A stretch of 64,000 nt of DNA from Pseudomonas sp. G.S.17. Lineage in GTDB: Bacteria; Pseudomonadota; Gammaproteobacteria; Pseudomonadales; Pseudomonadaceae. Below, piece after piece: positions 34,420 to 43,295 of this stretch. The DNA lies in NCBI RefSeq assembly GCF_038096165.1, contig NZ_CP151076.1, positions 2,911,501-2,975,500 on the forward strand, written 5' to 3'. The translations under genes and the position numbers were made by a program. Position 1 is the stretch's first letter. Each line of letters starts with the position of its first letter. The notes beneath the pieces were generated by a model. That model made no database searches and had not been told where the DNA came from. It saw only the letters and a program-made list of their open reading frames with translations.

Positions 34420-35259
34420 GGTTACCTTCCTACGACCGGCTACCTGGCCGAGTACGCTGACAAGTACGCAATCAGTACGCTCAAGCAACGCTTGGCCGCG
34501 CTGGCGCAGTGGCATATCACCCAGGGATTCCCAGATCCAACCAAGACGCCCAACGTGCGCCAGATGATCAAGGGCATCCGCGTCGTGCATCCCGCTCAAG
34601 TGAAGCAAGCCGCCCCGCTTCTGATCAGACATGTCGAGCAGACGGTTGAATGGCTGGAATCTGAGGCGGCCGCTGCGCTCGACCGGGGCGACTACAAGAC
34701 CCTGCTGCGCCACCGCCACTCGATTGCCATGTTGCTAATCGGATTCTGGCGGGGGTTCCGCGGAGATGAGTTGGCTAGGCTCACAGTGGAAAATACAAAA
34801 GCCTTTAGCGGTGAAGGCATCACCTTCTTCTTGCCCTACACCAAGGGCGATCGCCTGCACGAAGGGACGACCTTCCAAACCCCGGCTTTAAAAGTGCTCT
34901 GTCCCGTCGAGGCCTATATCAACTGGGTCACGGTTGCCGGCATCTCCAAGGGGCCTGTATTTCGGCGTCTGGATCGCAGGGAAAATCTTGCCGAGAAGGC
35001 CATCCAACCCCACAGTTTGATTCCGATGCTGCGGCGTGTTTTCAGGGAGGCTGGACTGCCTGAAGAGCTCTATAGCACCCACTCGATGCGCCGGGGTTTT
35101 GCGACCTGGGCGTCGGCCCACGGGTGGGATATAAAAGGGCTGATGAGCTATGTGGGCTGGAAAGATATGAAGTCGGCGTTGCGGTATGTGGATGCCAGCG
35201 TGTCATTCGGCGGCTTGGCTGCTCGAGCAGGCCCTGCCTTGCTGAAGGAATCTAGCTGA
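34420..35259 (+). pseudogene. 5'-truncated second copy of the island integrase
   Basis: From GYLPTTG onward the translation aligns throughout with the 315-aa integrase at 27572, with shared blocks such as LKQRLAALAQWH, TQGFPDPTKTP, RQMIKGIRVVHPAQVKQAAP and GWDIKGLMSYVGWKDMKSAL. It lacks about the first 32 residues and has a 5-residue in-frame gap after GYLPTTG. All catalytic residues (Arg, His-x-x-Arg, Trp, Tyr) remain. Without its N-terminal domain it is probably inactive. An upstream ATG at 34357 belongs to unrelated sequence. Confidence 0.8.
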
Positions 35260-35278
35260 CCGACGCGCTGCAGCGGCC

Positions 35279-36070
35279 TTAAGGGCGTGGTGGGCGTATA
35301 GAGGAATACACGGGCCCTGTGTGCTCAAATGGAGCGCCACTGAGCGACTCGGCCATTTGGTTTTTAGACGCCATCCAGTCATCGAAATCTTGTAGGCGTT
35401 CGTTCAGCAAAGGATGACCAGGGATAGCGGCCGCAATCAGGAACGCAACGGCCTGCCCGGTTTCGACGCATACCAGTAGCTCGCGGTTGACATGCCAGCT
35501 ATTACAGCCTTGCACTCCAGTAAGTGAGAAGCCGAACTCATCATCTCCTTGCGGCCCAGTTGGCCCGAAATGACTCATTATCCCCAATGGGTTCGGATGG
35601 GCTCCGTAATCAATCGAGGCCTCATACAGGCCCCTGACGTACTCAGCCATCTCAGGCTGAATAGGTTTTAGGATCCTGATCGTGTTTTCAACGGTGAACA
35701 GCTTCCTACAGGCCTTGAGGTCACTGACGCTGCGATTACGATTGAGCCATACATCTGCGTTGACCTCATGTTCGCTCACTAGCAGCGCGTAGCAGGCTGA
35801 TTCTAGTGCAGCGCGGGCGACAGGGAAGACCAACGCCACATGACCCGATAGGGCTTCGCGTACTGCACCGATGAGGGACGTATATGCATTCATCGCGAGC
35901 AAGGCTCCCACAGGATCCATTTCAAAAGGCTGCGTGAAAAATTCTCGATGAAAAAAAGCATCCATTTCATCCACCAACTGCATAAGCTGTGGCGGCGAAG
36001 CGGCATGACCCTGGGCGACCTTGGCAGTTGCTTCGAGGTATTGCGCTAGTATTCCTGCCGTCATTTGCAT
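35279..36070 (-). CDS. Uncharacterised helical protein, KAP operon member
   Basis: A 263-aa helical protein; ATG 36070 is preceded by GGAGG eight bases away. The block VFPVARAALESACYALLVSEH resembles DUF5677-like helical proteins, and no catalytic motif stands out. It begins only about 35 bp downstream of the KAP NTPase gene on the same strand, so the two are probably co-transcribed and may work together. Confidence 0.6.
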   Translation of the reverse strand: MQMTAGILAQYLEATAKVAQGHAASPPQLMQLVDEMDAFFHREFFTQPFEMDPVGALLAMNAYTSLIGAVREALSGHVALVFPVARAALESACYALLVSEHEVNADVWLNRNRSVSDLKACRKLFTVENTIRILKPIQPEMAEYVRGLYEASIDYGAHPNPLGIMSHFGPTGPQGDDEFGFSLTGVQGCNSWHVNRELLVCVETGQAVAFLIAAAIPGHPLLNERLQDFDDWMASKNQMAESLSGAPFEHTGPVYSSIRPPRP

Positions 36071-36105
36071 CGGAAGAGCCTCCAAACTGCGGTGATATCT
36101 TGCGG

Positions 36106-39100
36106 TTAGCGAGGTACCTTCTCAAAACGCGATTTGAGCTTGGTCAGTTCCCGTCCTTTACCGAAAGCATCCGCAATGACCTGTACATCATCATCGCTCA
36201 GCTTTGACTCATCAACCGCCGTCAAGGCGGCATGAGTGCCAAGACCAAAGGCAAGCCGAGCGAGATTGGTTTTGATCGTGACTGATGAGCAGCTGGGGAT
36301 CGTCGCCAGCAGGAGCTTTGCGGTGCCTAGCCGACTTTCTTGGTCGCCCAAACGATTGCAGATGGACTCCAGGTCGTTATTCACAGCTGCAGCAGTCTCA
36401 GGTGCTGCTGCCATTGGTAAAACCCGAATGCTCAGGTCTATCAGCTCAGTTGGCGTTGGGGCTGGGTTCAGCGAGGCCACTTGGCGCCATAGGCGACGAC
36501 GGCCGTCATCACTGGCTTCGGTAGACATCAAAGCTTGTACCAACCCTTGATAACCGCCGTTACCGAGGCAATTTATCCATAAGGATAGAGCTTGGTCTGG
36601 TAATTGGGCGCTACCGACCGGGCCCAGCGCTAGCACTAGCAACGTCGTCGCGGTTCGTTCCGATGTATCGAGCTCTGAGACAGTTTTTCCCCAAGCGCCC
36701 CTGAGCCAACTTATTTCTTCCAAGGACTCCCAGTCTATGGCGCCAGGTAGCTGGGCGATTTGGCCGGGTGTGAGTCTTCTGGAATCGCGAGTGAGGAACT
36801 CCTGCGCTTCCACTGGGTGCGCTTGCCAGATCAGACATGCCAACTCCATCAGCTCCGTGTCGCGTTCCAGACCGACGATCCCTGACTCGATCATTGAATC
36901 AAGAGAGCTAAGCAGCCCGCGCCCTGCTTCTTTCGGGCTTCGTCGGCCCACATTGATTGCGTCAGAGAATATGGTGTCCGGCGCGTAACCGGGCTGCACC
37001 ACATCGGTAGACGGCCAAGTTCCGGCGAAATACTGATGAAGTCGTTCATGTTGAGCCGGATAGCTGGAGGCGCTCGAAAAGGTATCTCGCAAACAGGTTG
37101 CAATCGTCGCAGGGGAACCACGGAGATAGACTTTTGACAGCCCAACCAGCAAGTCGTCCAGATCCTCCACAGGCCTAGAAACTCTTGAGGGAAGCCTGCT
37201 CAACGACCGATCTAGATGGTCGTGCAATAGGCCCGAATCCCAGGATTTGCTTGGAATGTTCGTTGCGGCGATGGCGTAAAGTTTTCCGAAGCGCTCGGGC
37301 AGCGTTGTGGCTGTAAATCCTGTGTCAAAATACGCGATAACGTTGCTCTGCACGTCTTCCGGCAAATCCGCATAAGCTTTCAGCAGCGATGCGCAGCATT
37401 CAAGAGGCAAGCCTTCAGCAAAATCTTCAACCCAATTCGCGCTCACCTGCGCCAACATGCCAAGTTCACGCTGAATGATCTGTTCGAAGAGAGCAACGGC
37501 ATCCCCCTGGTAGGATTCTCCGCCGGATAAATTCTCACCCAGGTCAGCAAGGCTGGACTTGGCTTCTTTCGAAAGTTCTTCAAAACGGGCAGACGCCGTC
37601 GATAGAACCCAGCGGAACCCACGCTCGAAGTTGACTGCGGGGTTGGGGTGTTCGATGAGGTTTCGCACGATGGTGACCAAGCATGCGGACAGCGGCTGGG
37701 CGCCAGCTAATTGATGAGATTGTTCCAATGCGGTAAGCGCGCAGGACTGCAATTCAAGCGCTGGAAGCTTCAGATAGCGATCGATAAGCCTCCATAGATC
37801 TGCGCGACTTTCCTCCCCTTTCGCAGCGAGACTCGCAAACAATCGATCAACCCTGCCTGCCACGGTCGGCAGCTCGAGCGCCTGCGACCTGCCCGCTTCA
37901 GCTTCATCTGCTACAAGCGAGCTGTAGTCAGTCCCTAGCATCGTGAGCAACATCTCCTCATGCTTGCCTACCCACTGTTCAAGTATGTTGAAATCGAAAT
38001 GAAAGGAGGCTTTTCCTATGCTTATGTCCCTCACCTTCAGCCATTCAATAAGCTTGCGTTCTTGTGCGGTGGGCAACCCATGCAGCGCCCGAACGTTGAG
38101 GACAACTTTACAAGCCTTGAGCACCATGGCCTTTGCTTCGTCCAAGCTTGGGGTCTGCATGGTTTCTAATCGGAATTCAATTTGATGCTGCGTGGTCAGG
38201 AGATCGTCAACCAACTCAGCCGCTATCTGCCGTTGCTCCTGCGCATTAGCGAGCAGCACAACGCTGCCGATTTTCTCGAGTCCAACCATTGACCGAAGAT
38301 CCAAGGATACGGTCAACTCATTACAGAGTTTGCCGAGCATCAGACGCACCGTGCGTGGTGGGAGATGATCAAGCAAGTTCGCTATGACGCGCATTGCGTT
38401 GTGCCGCCGCGACACCGTCTCCAGGTGCAGATCACTAATCAGTTCATGAAGTAGCAGTGCCTGATCCTCGCTTAGCGCGATTTTGTCGGTGCGAGTAGAC
38501 AGCTGCTCAATCAGCCCTCGGGTATCACCAGACACAAGCAGGTTGTAGAGAGTGCTGGTGCCCGCGCCGAATTTGCGACTGATTGGATCCTCGGACAGCA
38601 ATAGCAAGCTTTGCAGTGAATCTGGCCAGCGCAACCCTACCAGGCTAGATAAGAACTGACGCAAGTCTCGACAGCCCTCTCGTATCGTAGTCTTTCCGTC
38701 CTTGTCTTCGATGACGTAGCGTTTGGCCAACAGGGCCCGCGTCTCAACAGGCTGATTCGAGAGTTCACCGTCATGCACCAGAAGCTCCGTCAGGCGGCCA
38801 AGCAGTAAAGGATCGTCCTGAAGGTCGCGGTAGAAATCAGGAAAACTCACGCGGGCAGCGCTCAGCGCGCCAAGCGAGATTGGATGACTGGTCACCGCAC
38901 CTTCATGAAGGCCACCAGGCCGTTCACTCGAGCTTCCTTCATATTCTCTTCGCTTTGCGAGCCACCATGACTGAGCAAATGCGTTAACGACCTGAAGTGC
39001 ATTACGCGGATCGATAACGTTCACGTGAATCATCCGGTCAATCACTTGTTCTGGACTTGCACCTCGCGCGTTCAGATCTTTCACAATGTCCGTAAACGAC

Positions 39101-40173
39101 GACAGATGCTTCAAAGCGAACTGCCTCATATCTCCCCTGGGTGCAGGCGGAATTTCCAAGCGGAATTGGAAAATGCGGTCGAGGTACCTTCGAGCGTCCA
39201 TGTGAGTGAAGACAGTACCGGGCTGCTCAGGATTGCCGCGGCCGCGAGCCAGGGCATCGGCTACCTTAGCTTCGTCACACGAGATCACGAAGACGAGGCC
39301 AAGATCCGTTGGAAGCTTCTCTGAGGGGATTTCCATGAATGCACGAACTGCGTCGAGGCCCAGCACCATTTCTTCGGCCGAAAGTCGATCTAGGTCGTCT
39401 ACGAAAATCACCAGGCGCTCACAGGGATCGGGTTTGGAGAAGATGCCCGCTGCAGGGCCCTTGAATACTTTGAGTTGCTCAAGCAGCATCTCTTCGTACT
39501 GCTCGGCGCTTGCGCTGGGCAGCGAAACCTTGGTGACAGATCGGTAGCTATCGACTTTCGAAGGTTTCAAATTCTTCAACAGATAGCTGTAGGCACCACT
39601 GATTGCCAAAATGAACGTCGATTGGACAATGGGATTGTTCCACGGAAGGATGGCAAGTCCGGCCCATACCAGGCCAAACAGCAGCAACATTGCGCCAATG
39701 AACGCAGGCAATGGCAGTGACCATGCTCGCCACAGTTGCACTGTGTATTCCTTCCACCCCTTCCATTGGGTTTCGACCCGCGTGACATTTCGAAAGAGCT
39801 TGTCGTGGAGTGCCTGCTCGTCTCCCCCAAGCTCCATAAATACGTGACGCAGAAGCGCACGCTTGATGTCCTGATCTTTTCCGCCAAATCGCCACGCGTT
39901 GAAGGTAATACTTTTGATGCGATCCCGACGCGGCACCTTCCCTGACCCATCAGACGCACCATCAGCAAGTCCGCGGGTATATAGCTCTTTGATAGAGCTT
40001 TTGCCCGTACCCCAGCCCCCGAGCAGGCCAATGCTAAAGGGTGGTTTGTGGTGTTCGGCTTCCACCAAGCTCTGTAGCGCTTGGGCAAAATGCCTGTGCC
40101 CAAAAGCATCCTGAGCTTCGTTTTCAATTTGCCGATCAAGCACTGCCGGCATCGGCTGGTAGGGTTCAGACAT
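36106..40173 (-). CDS. KAP-family P-loop NTPase with membrane segments
   Basis: A 1355-aa protein; start MSEPYQPMPA is favoured by AAGGA upstream. Walker A is GGWGTGKS (52-59), and Walker B is VIFVDDLDRLS. Two transmembrane segments (PAFIGAMLLLFGLVWAGLAI; STFILAISGAYSYLL) lie between them, the hallmark of KAP NTPases. The remaining ~900 residues are helical, repeat-like and unrecognised. KAP/Tmn-type proteins are known bacterial defence NTPases, membrane-anchored with NTPase on the cytoplasmic side. The very long C-terminal region could be the sensor. Confidence 0.8.
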   Translation of the reverse strand: MSEPYQPMPAVLDRQIENEAQDAFGHRHFAQALQSLVEAEHHKPPFSIGLLGGWGTGKSSIKELYTRGLADGASDGSGKVPRRDRIKSITFNAWRFGGKDQDIKRALLRHVFMELGGDEQALHDKLFRNVTRVETQWKGWKEYTVQLWRAWSLPLPAFIGAMLLLFGLVWAGLAILPWNNPIVQSTFILAISGAYSYLLKNLKPSKVDSYRSVTKVSLPSASAEQYEEMLLEQLKVFKGPAAGIFSKPDPCERLVIFVDDLDRLSAEEMVLGLDAVRAFMEIPSEKLPTDLGLVFVISCDEAKVADALARGRGNPEQPGTVFTHMDARRYLDRIFQFRLEIPPAPRGDMRQFALKHLSSFTDIVKDLNARGASPEQVIDRMIHVNVIDPRNALQVVNAFAQSWWLAKRREYEGSSSERPGGLHEGAVTSHPISLGALSAARVSFPDFYRDLQDDPLLLGRLTELLVHDGELSNQPVETRALLAKRYVIEDKDGKTTIREGCRDLRQFLSSLVGLRWPDSLQSLLLLSEDPISRKFGAGTSTLYNLLVSGDTRGLIEQLSTRTDKIALSEDQALLLHELISDLHLETVSRRHNAMRVIANLLDHLPPRTVRLMLGKLCNELTVSLDLRSMVGLEKIGSVVLLANAQEQRQIAAELVDDLLTTQHQIEFRLETMQTPSLDEAKAMVLKACKVVLNVRALHGLPTAQERKLIEWLKVRDISIGKASFHFDFNILEQWVGKHEEMLLTMLGTDYSSLVADEAEAGRSQALELPTVAGRVDRLFASLAAKGEESRADLWRLIDRYLKLPALELQSCALTALEQSHQLAGAQPLSACLVTIVRNLIEHPNPAVNFERGFRWVLSTASARFEELSKEAKSSLADLGENLSGGESYQGDAVALFEQIIQRELGMLAQVSANWVEDFAEGLPLECCASLLKAYADLPEDVQSNVIAYFDTGFTATTLPERFGKLYAIAATNIPSKSWDSGLLHDHLDRSLSRLPSRVSRPVEDLDDLLVGLSKVYLRGSPATIATCLRDTFSSASSYPAQHERLHQYFAGTWPSTDVVQPGYAPDTIFSDAINVGRRSPKEAGRGLLSSLDSMIESGIVGLERDTELMELACLIWQAHPVEAQEFLTRDSRRLTPGQIAQLPGAIDWESLEEISWLRGAWGKTVSELDTSERTATTLLVLALGPVGSAQLPDQALSLWINCLGNGGYQGLVQALMSTEASDDGRRRLWRQVASLNPAPTPTELIDLSIRVLPMAAAPETAAAVNNDLESICNRLGDQESRLGTAKLLLATIPSCSSVTIKTNLARLAFGLGTHAALTAVDESKLSDDDVQVIADAFGKGRELTKLKSRFEKVPR

Positions 40174-40245
40174 GCGTTGTGTTCCTTCATCAACGTATTG
40201 CTGGCGGGCTGCCACTATGGCTAAGCGTAATGGATGGATGCGCGG

Positions 40246-40638
40246 CTACACAACAAAGCCTTTGTCTGACAGCATCAGCCGGACTGCGGCGGAGTGTTTC
40301 ACCCTCAACTTGGTCGCGGTGACGGTCTGAGTGGTTGTTGCCGTCTCGACTCTCAAAGCGTACTTGCCAGCATACTGGCGGCCCAAAAAAATATGATCGA
40401 TGTGGGCCGCAAAGTGTTGCGCCAGCCGCAGGTCATTGAGGTAAAGCACGGTATAGGTCAGCCGACCCGCTGGAGATACATACAAGCCGGCGACGAGGTC
40501 GTCGTCCTCATAGTGAGGGTTTTGCAGGTTCGTCGGGAGCAATCCATGTGGCAGGTCAACCAGGACGGTCGCGTACTCCACCGTGCGTTTGTTCGCAAAA
40601 TCACCTTGGGAGCGAAGTGTGCCCTGATCCTTCATCAT
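40246..40638 (-). CDS. Hypothetical protein (130 aa)
   Basis: A beta-rich small protein (ATVLVDLPHGLLP, RLTYTVLYLNDLRL, YALRVETATTTQTVTATKLR) with no recognised family. It lies upstream of and co-directional with the KAP gene, separated by about 70 bp. Sequence character and length suggest a real gene, but no strong ribosome site was seen. Confidence 0.5.
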   Translation of the reverse strand: MMKDQGTLRSQGDFANKRTVEYATVLVDLPHGLLPTNLQNPHYEDDDLVAGLYVSPAGRLTYTVLYLNDLRLAQHFAAHIDHIFLGRQYAGKYALRVETATTTQTVTATKLRVKHSAAVRLMLSDKGFVV

Positions 40639-40940
40639 CCTGCTCCATCACGATGTACAGCGTTGGTTCCGTTAGACGGAGTGACTTGCATTATCACCTA
40701 TATTGAACCAGCCTCAATGTCTGCATTTTTGCGGTGTTTTTGAAGCACGCGCTCCTTTGGCGTTATGCGCGCATTTCGGAGGGCCTATGTTTCCCGTGTT
40801 GAGCAACGCTCAAGGCCTAATGGAGCGCTACTGAACGAAGCTTAATCGCTTAAGTGCAAACGGCCTCTGCTCAGCGTTGAGGCTTTCAGTTACATTCGCC
40901 AGCGTTAAGATTTCACCTCCCCAGGGCTCAAGGACGACGC
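40639..40940. other. Divergent intergenic region before the second Gabija-like pair
   Basis: About 300 bp without a gene. It must hold the rightward promoter for the second OLD-nuclease/helicase operon and the leftward one for the hypothetical/KAP genes. No clear -35/-10 pair or operator was recognised. Confidence 0.4.
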
Positions 40941-43295
40941 ATGCAGATCAAACATCTGGAAATAGCTAATTTTCGTAAGCTTCACTCCGTACGAATAGAC
41001 TTGTCAGCTGAGACCACCCTTCTCGTGGGCGCCAATAACAGCGGGAAATCATCTGCGATGCTCGCGTTGCGCAAATTTCTGAGCGGCAAGTCCTCAGGAA
41101 TACGGCTTCAGGATCTCACGCTCTGTCACTTCGACCGCATAGACGACATTGGCCGTTCATGGGAGGTTGCTGGCCCTGCCGAGCCCTTGCCGACAGCGAA
41201 TGACTGGGATGATTGGCTTCCTCACCTGGACGTATGGATCAGCGCAGAATCTGGTGAGTACCATTACGTAAGAGATTTGATCCCGAACTTTGACTGGGAT
41301 GGGGGCTTGGTTGGTATGAGGTTCCGCCTCGAGCCTGATGACATAGCCGAGCTGTTCGCGGATTATCGGAAGCAGCGCGAGCGTGTTTTAGAACTGCTGA
41401 CCTTCTTGGCAGCCGACTCAAAGGCTAACGCTGCAAACGACAGCAATGCTCAGAAAAGCGACGATGACAGCGACGACCAAAGAAAACGGCGAATGGGCTT
41501 GAGCCTATGGCCGCAGAATTTAACCGACTACCTCAGTCGCCGCCTCAGCAAGGTATTTAAGATACGCTCCTACCGCCTTGATCCAGGAAGGCTGCATACC
41601 CCACATGGCATGATGCGTAGGGCTTCGCCTCAGAAGCTATCAACATCCGCGATTCCCCTTGAAAAGAGCCCTTTGGATGGGTTGATCAAGATCCATGAAA
41701 TCAATGCTCAGCGGGGGTTTGGGGATCACGGGGATGAAGGGCAAAACGACTCGAAATCATCGGGAGGCAAAAAGCTGTCCGAGCAGCTGCGCAGTTATTA
41801 CGAAAAACATCTCGACCCAGGTGATTCTCCAGAAGTGTCTGATTTGGAGGCGCTGCGAGCCATCGAAATCGCTCAGTCTGTCTTCAATACCCGGCTGAGT
41901 ACAAGCTTTGGGCCGGCACTTTTACAAGTCCAAACGCTCGGGTATCCCGGGCGCAGCGACCCCACCATTACCCTCCAGGCCAAACTCGCCGCTACAGATG
42001 GACTGAACCACGAAGCCGCCGTTCTTTTCGAAATTGACTCCAAAAGCGCGACTCCCACGGCATCTGTGCTACGGCTTCCAGAGACATCTAACGGCCTGGG
42101 TTACCAGAATCTCATCTGGATGATATTTCGGTTGATGAGTTTCCGGGACGACTGGCTCAACAAGCATCGCAATCCTGAAGAACAGACCACCACTGGGATT
42201 GAGCCAATTCACCTTGTTCTGATTGAAGAGCCCGAGGCCCATCTCCATATTCAAGTCCAGCAAGTTTTCGTCCGACACGCCTACCAAGTGCTCTGTGAGG
42301 ATGAGCTGATCAAGCGCTATCCCAATCTGGGGACTCAGCTGCTAGTGAGCACGCACTCAAGTCATATCACCCATGAGGTAGAGTACGATCACCTTCGCTA
42401 TTTCCGTCGCCTGCCAGCGGGTATGGACGGCGTACAGGTACCTGTTTCGACCGTTTCAAACCTATCGACAGTGTTTGGCGAGGGTTCCTACACTCAAAAA
42501 TTCGTCACTCGTTATCTCCGGGCTCAGCATGCAGAACTGTTCTTTGCCGACGCAGTGATTTTGGTTGAGGGCGCTGCTGAGCGAATGCTGTTGCCACAGT
42601 TTTTGCGCACTCACTTCAAGTTTCTCGATCAATGCTACATCAGCATCCTGGATATTGGAGGGAGTCACGCTCACCGACTTCGGCCTCTCGTGGACGCACT
42701 TGGAATCGTCACATTGGTCATAACTGACCTGGATGCTGGCAAGGCCAAAGCGGCGAAACCGGTTCGCCGAGGCGCCGACCTCTCGACCAACAACCCAACT
42801 CTCAAGCACTGGCTTAGGATGAAGGCCGCTTCTGCAAAAGTGGATGACCTTCTCGAAATGGCCGACGAGCTGAAATGCCAGGAGCTCGATGAGCTTTTTG
42901 CTATTCGAATCGCCTACCAGACTCCCATCTTGGTCGCTCTTGCTCAGACGGGGTCTCTACCGGTTGAGGTGCTGGCGAACACGTTCGAAGACAGCTTGGT
43001 ACTGGCCAATGCAGCTTACTTTGCATCACGCTCCGGTCGTGGGCTTGTCGGTCAGTTTGCCCGGGCACTCCAATCGGCCACGACCCCTGAGGAGCTCAGT
43101 GAGAGCTTTTTCGAGGCGCTTCGAGATGGCAACAAGGCAGAGTTTGCTTTGGAGGTACTGGGGGCGACTACCTTTCCTATGCTGACAGTACCAAACTACA
43201 TACGTGAAGGCTTGGTATGGCTTGAATGGAAGCTGCGCAAGAAACAGTCAGAATTGGTGATTGTTACGGCCTCCCCTGGGGAGGAGATTGTATGA
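40941..43295 (+). CDS. OLD-family ATPase/TOPRIM protein, second Gabija-like set
   Basis: A 784-aa protein with AAGGA six bases before the ATG. The ABC ATPase domain has Walker A GANNSGKS (30-37), Walker B LVLIEEPEAHLH and H-loop STHSS. A long acidic/charged insertion (KSDDDSDDQRKRR) interrupts the ATPase. The TOPRIM domain is seen as VILVEGAAERMLLPQF and TLVITDLDAG. It is about 150 residues longer than the GajA at 16-18 kb. The downstream UvrD-like helicase overlaps its stop by ATGA, so the pair is translationally coupled. Confidence 0.8.
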   Translation: MQIKHLEIANFRKLHSVRIDLSAETTLLVGANNSGKSSAMLALRKFLSGKSSGIRLQDLTLCHFDRIDDIGRSWEVAGPAEPLPTANDWDDWLPHLDVWISAESGEYHYVRDLIPNFDWDGGLVGMRFRLEPDDIAELFADYRKQRERVLELLTFLAADSKANAANDSNAQKSDDDSDDQRKRRMGLSLWPQNLTDYLSRRLSKVFKIRSYRLDPGRLHTPHGMMRRASPQKLSTSAIPLEKSPLDGLIKIHEINAQRGFGDHGDEGQNDSKSSGGKKLSEQLRSYYEKHLDPGDSPEVSDLEALRAIEIAQSVFNTRLSTSFGPALLQVQTLGYPGRSDPTITLQAKLAATDGLNHEAAVLFEIDSKSATPTASVLRLPETSNGLGYQNLIWMIFRLMSFRDDWLNKHRNPEEQTTTGIEPIHLVLIEEPEAHLHIQVQQVFVRHAYQVLCEDELIKRYPNLGTQLLVSTHSSHITHEVEYDHLRYFRRLPAGMDGVQVPVSTVSNLSTVFGEGSYTQKFVTRYLRAQHAELFFADAVILVEGAAERMLLPQFLRTHFKFLDQCYISILDIGGSHAHRLRPLVDALGIVTLVITDLDAGKAKAAKPVRRGADLSTNNPTLKHWLRMKAASAKVDDLLEMADELKCQELDELFAIRIAYQTPILVALAQTGSLPVEVLANTFEDSLVLANAAYFASRSGRGLVGQFARALQSATTPEELSESFFEALRDGNKAEFALEVLGATTFPMLTVPNYIREGLVWLEWKLRKKQSELVIVTASPGEEIV

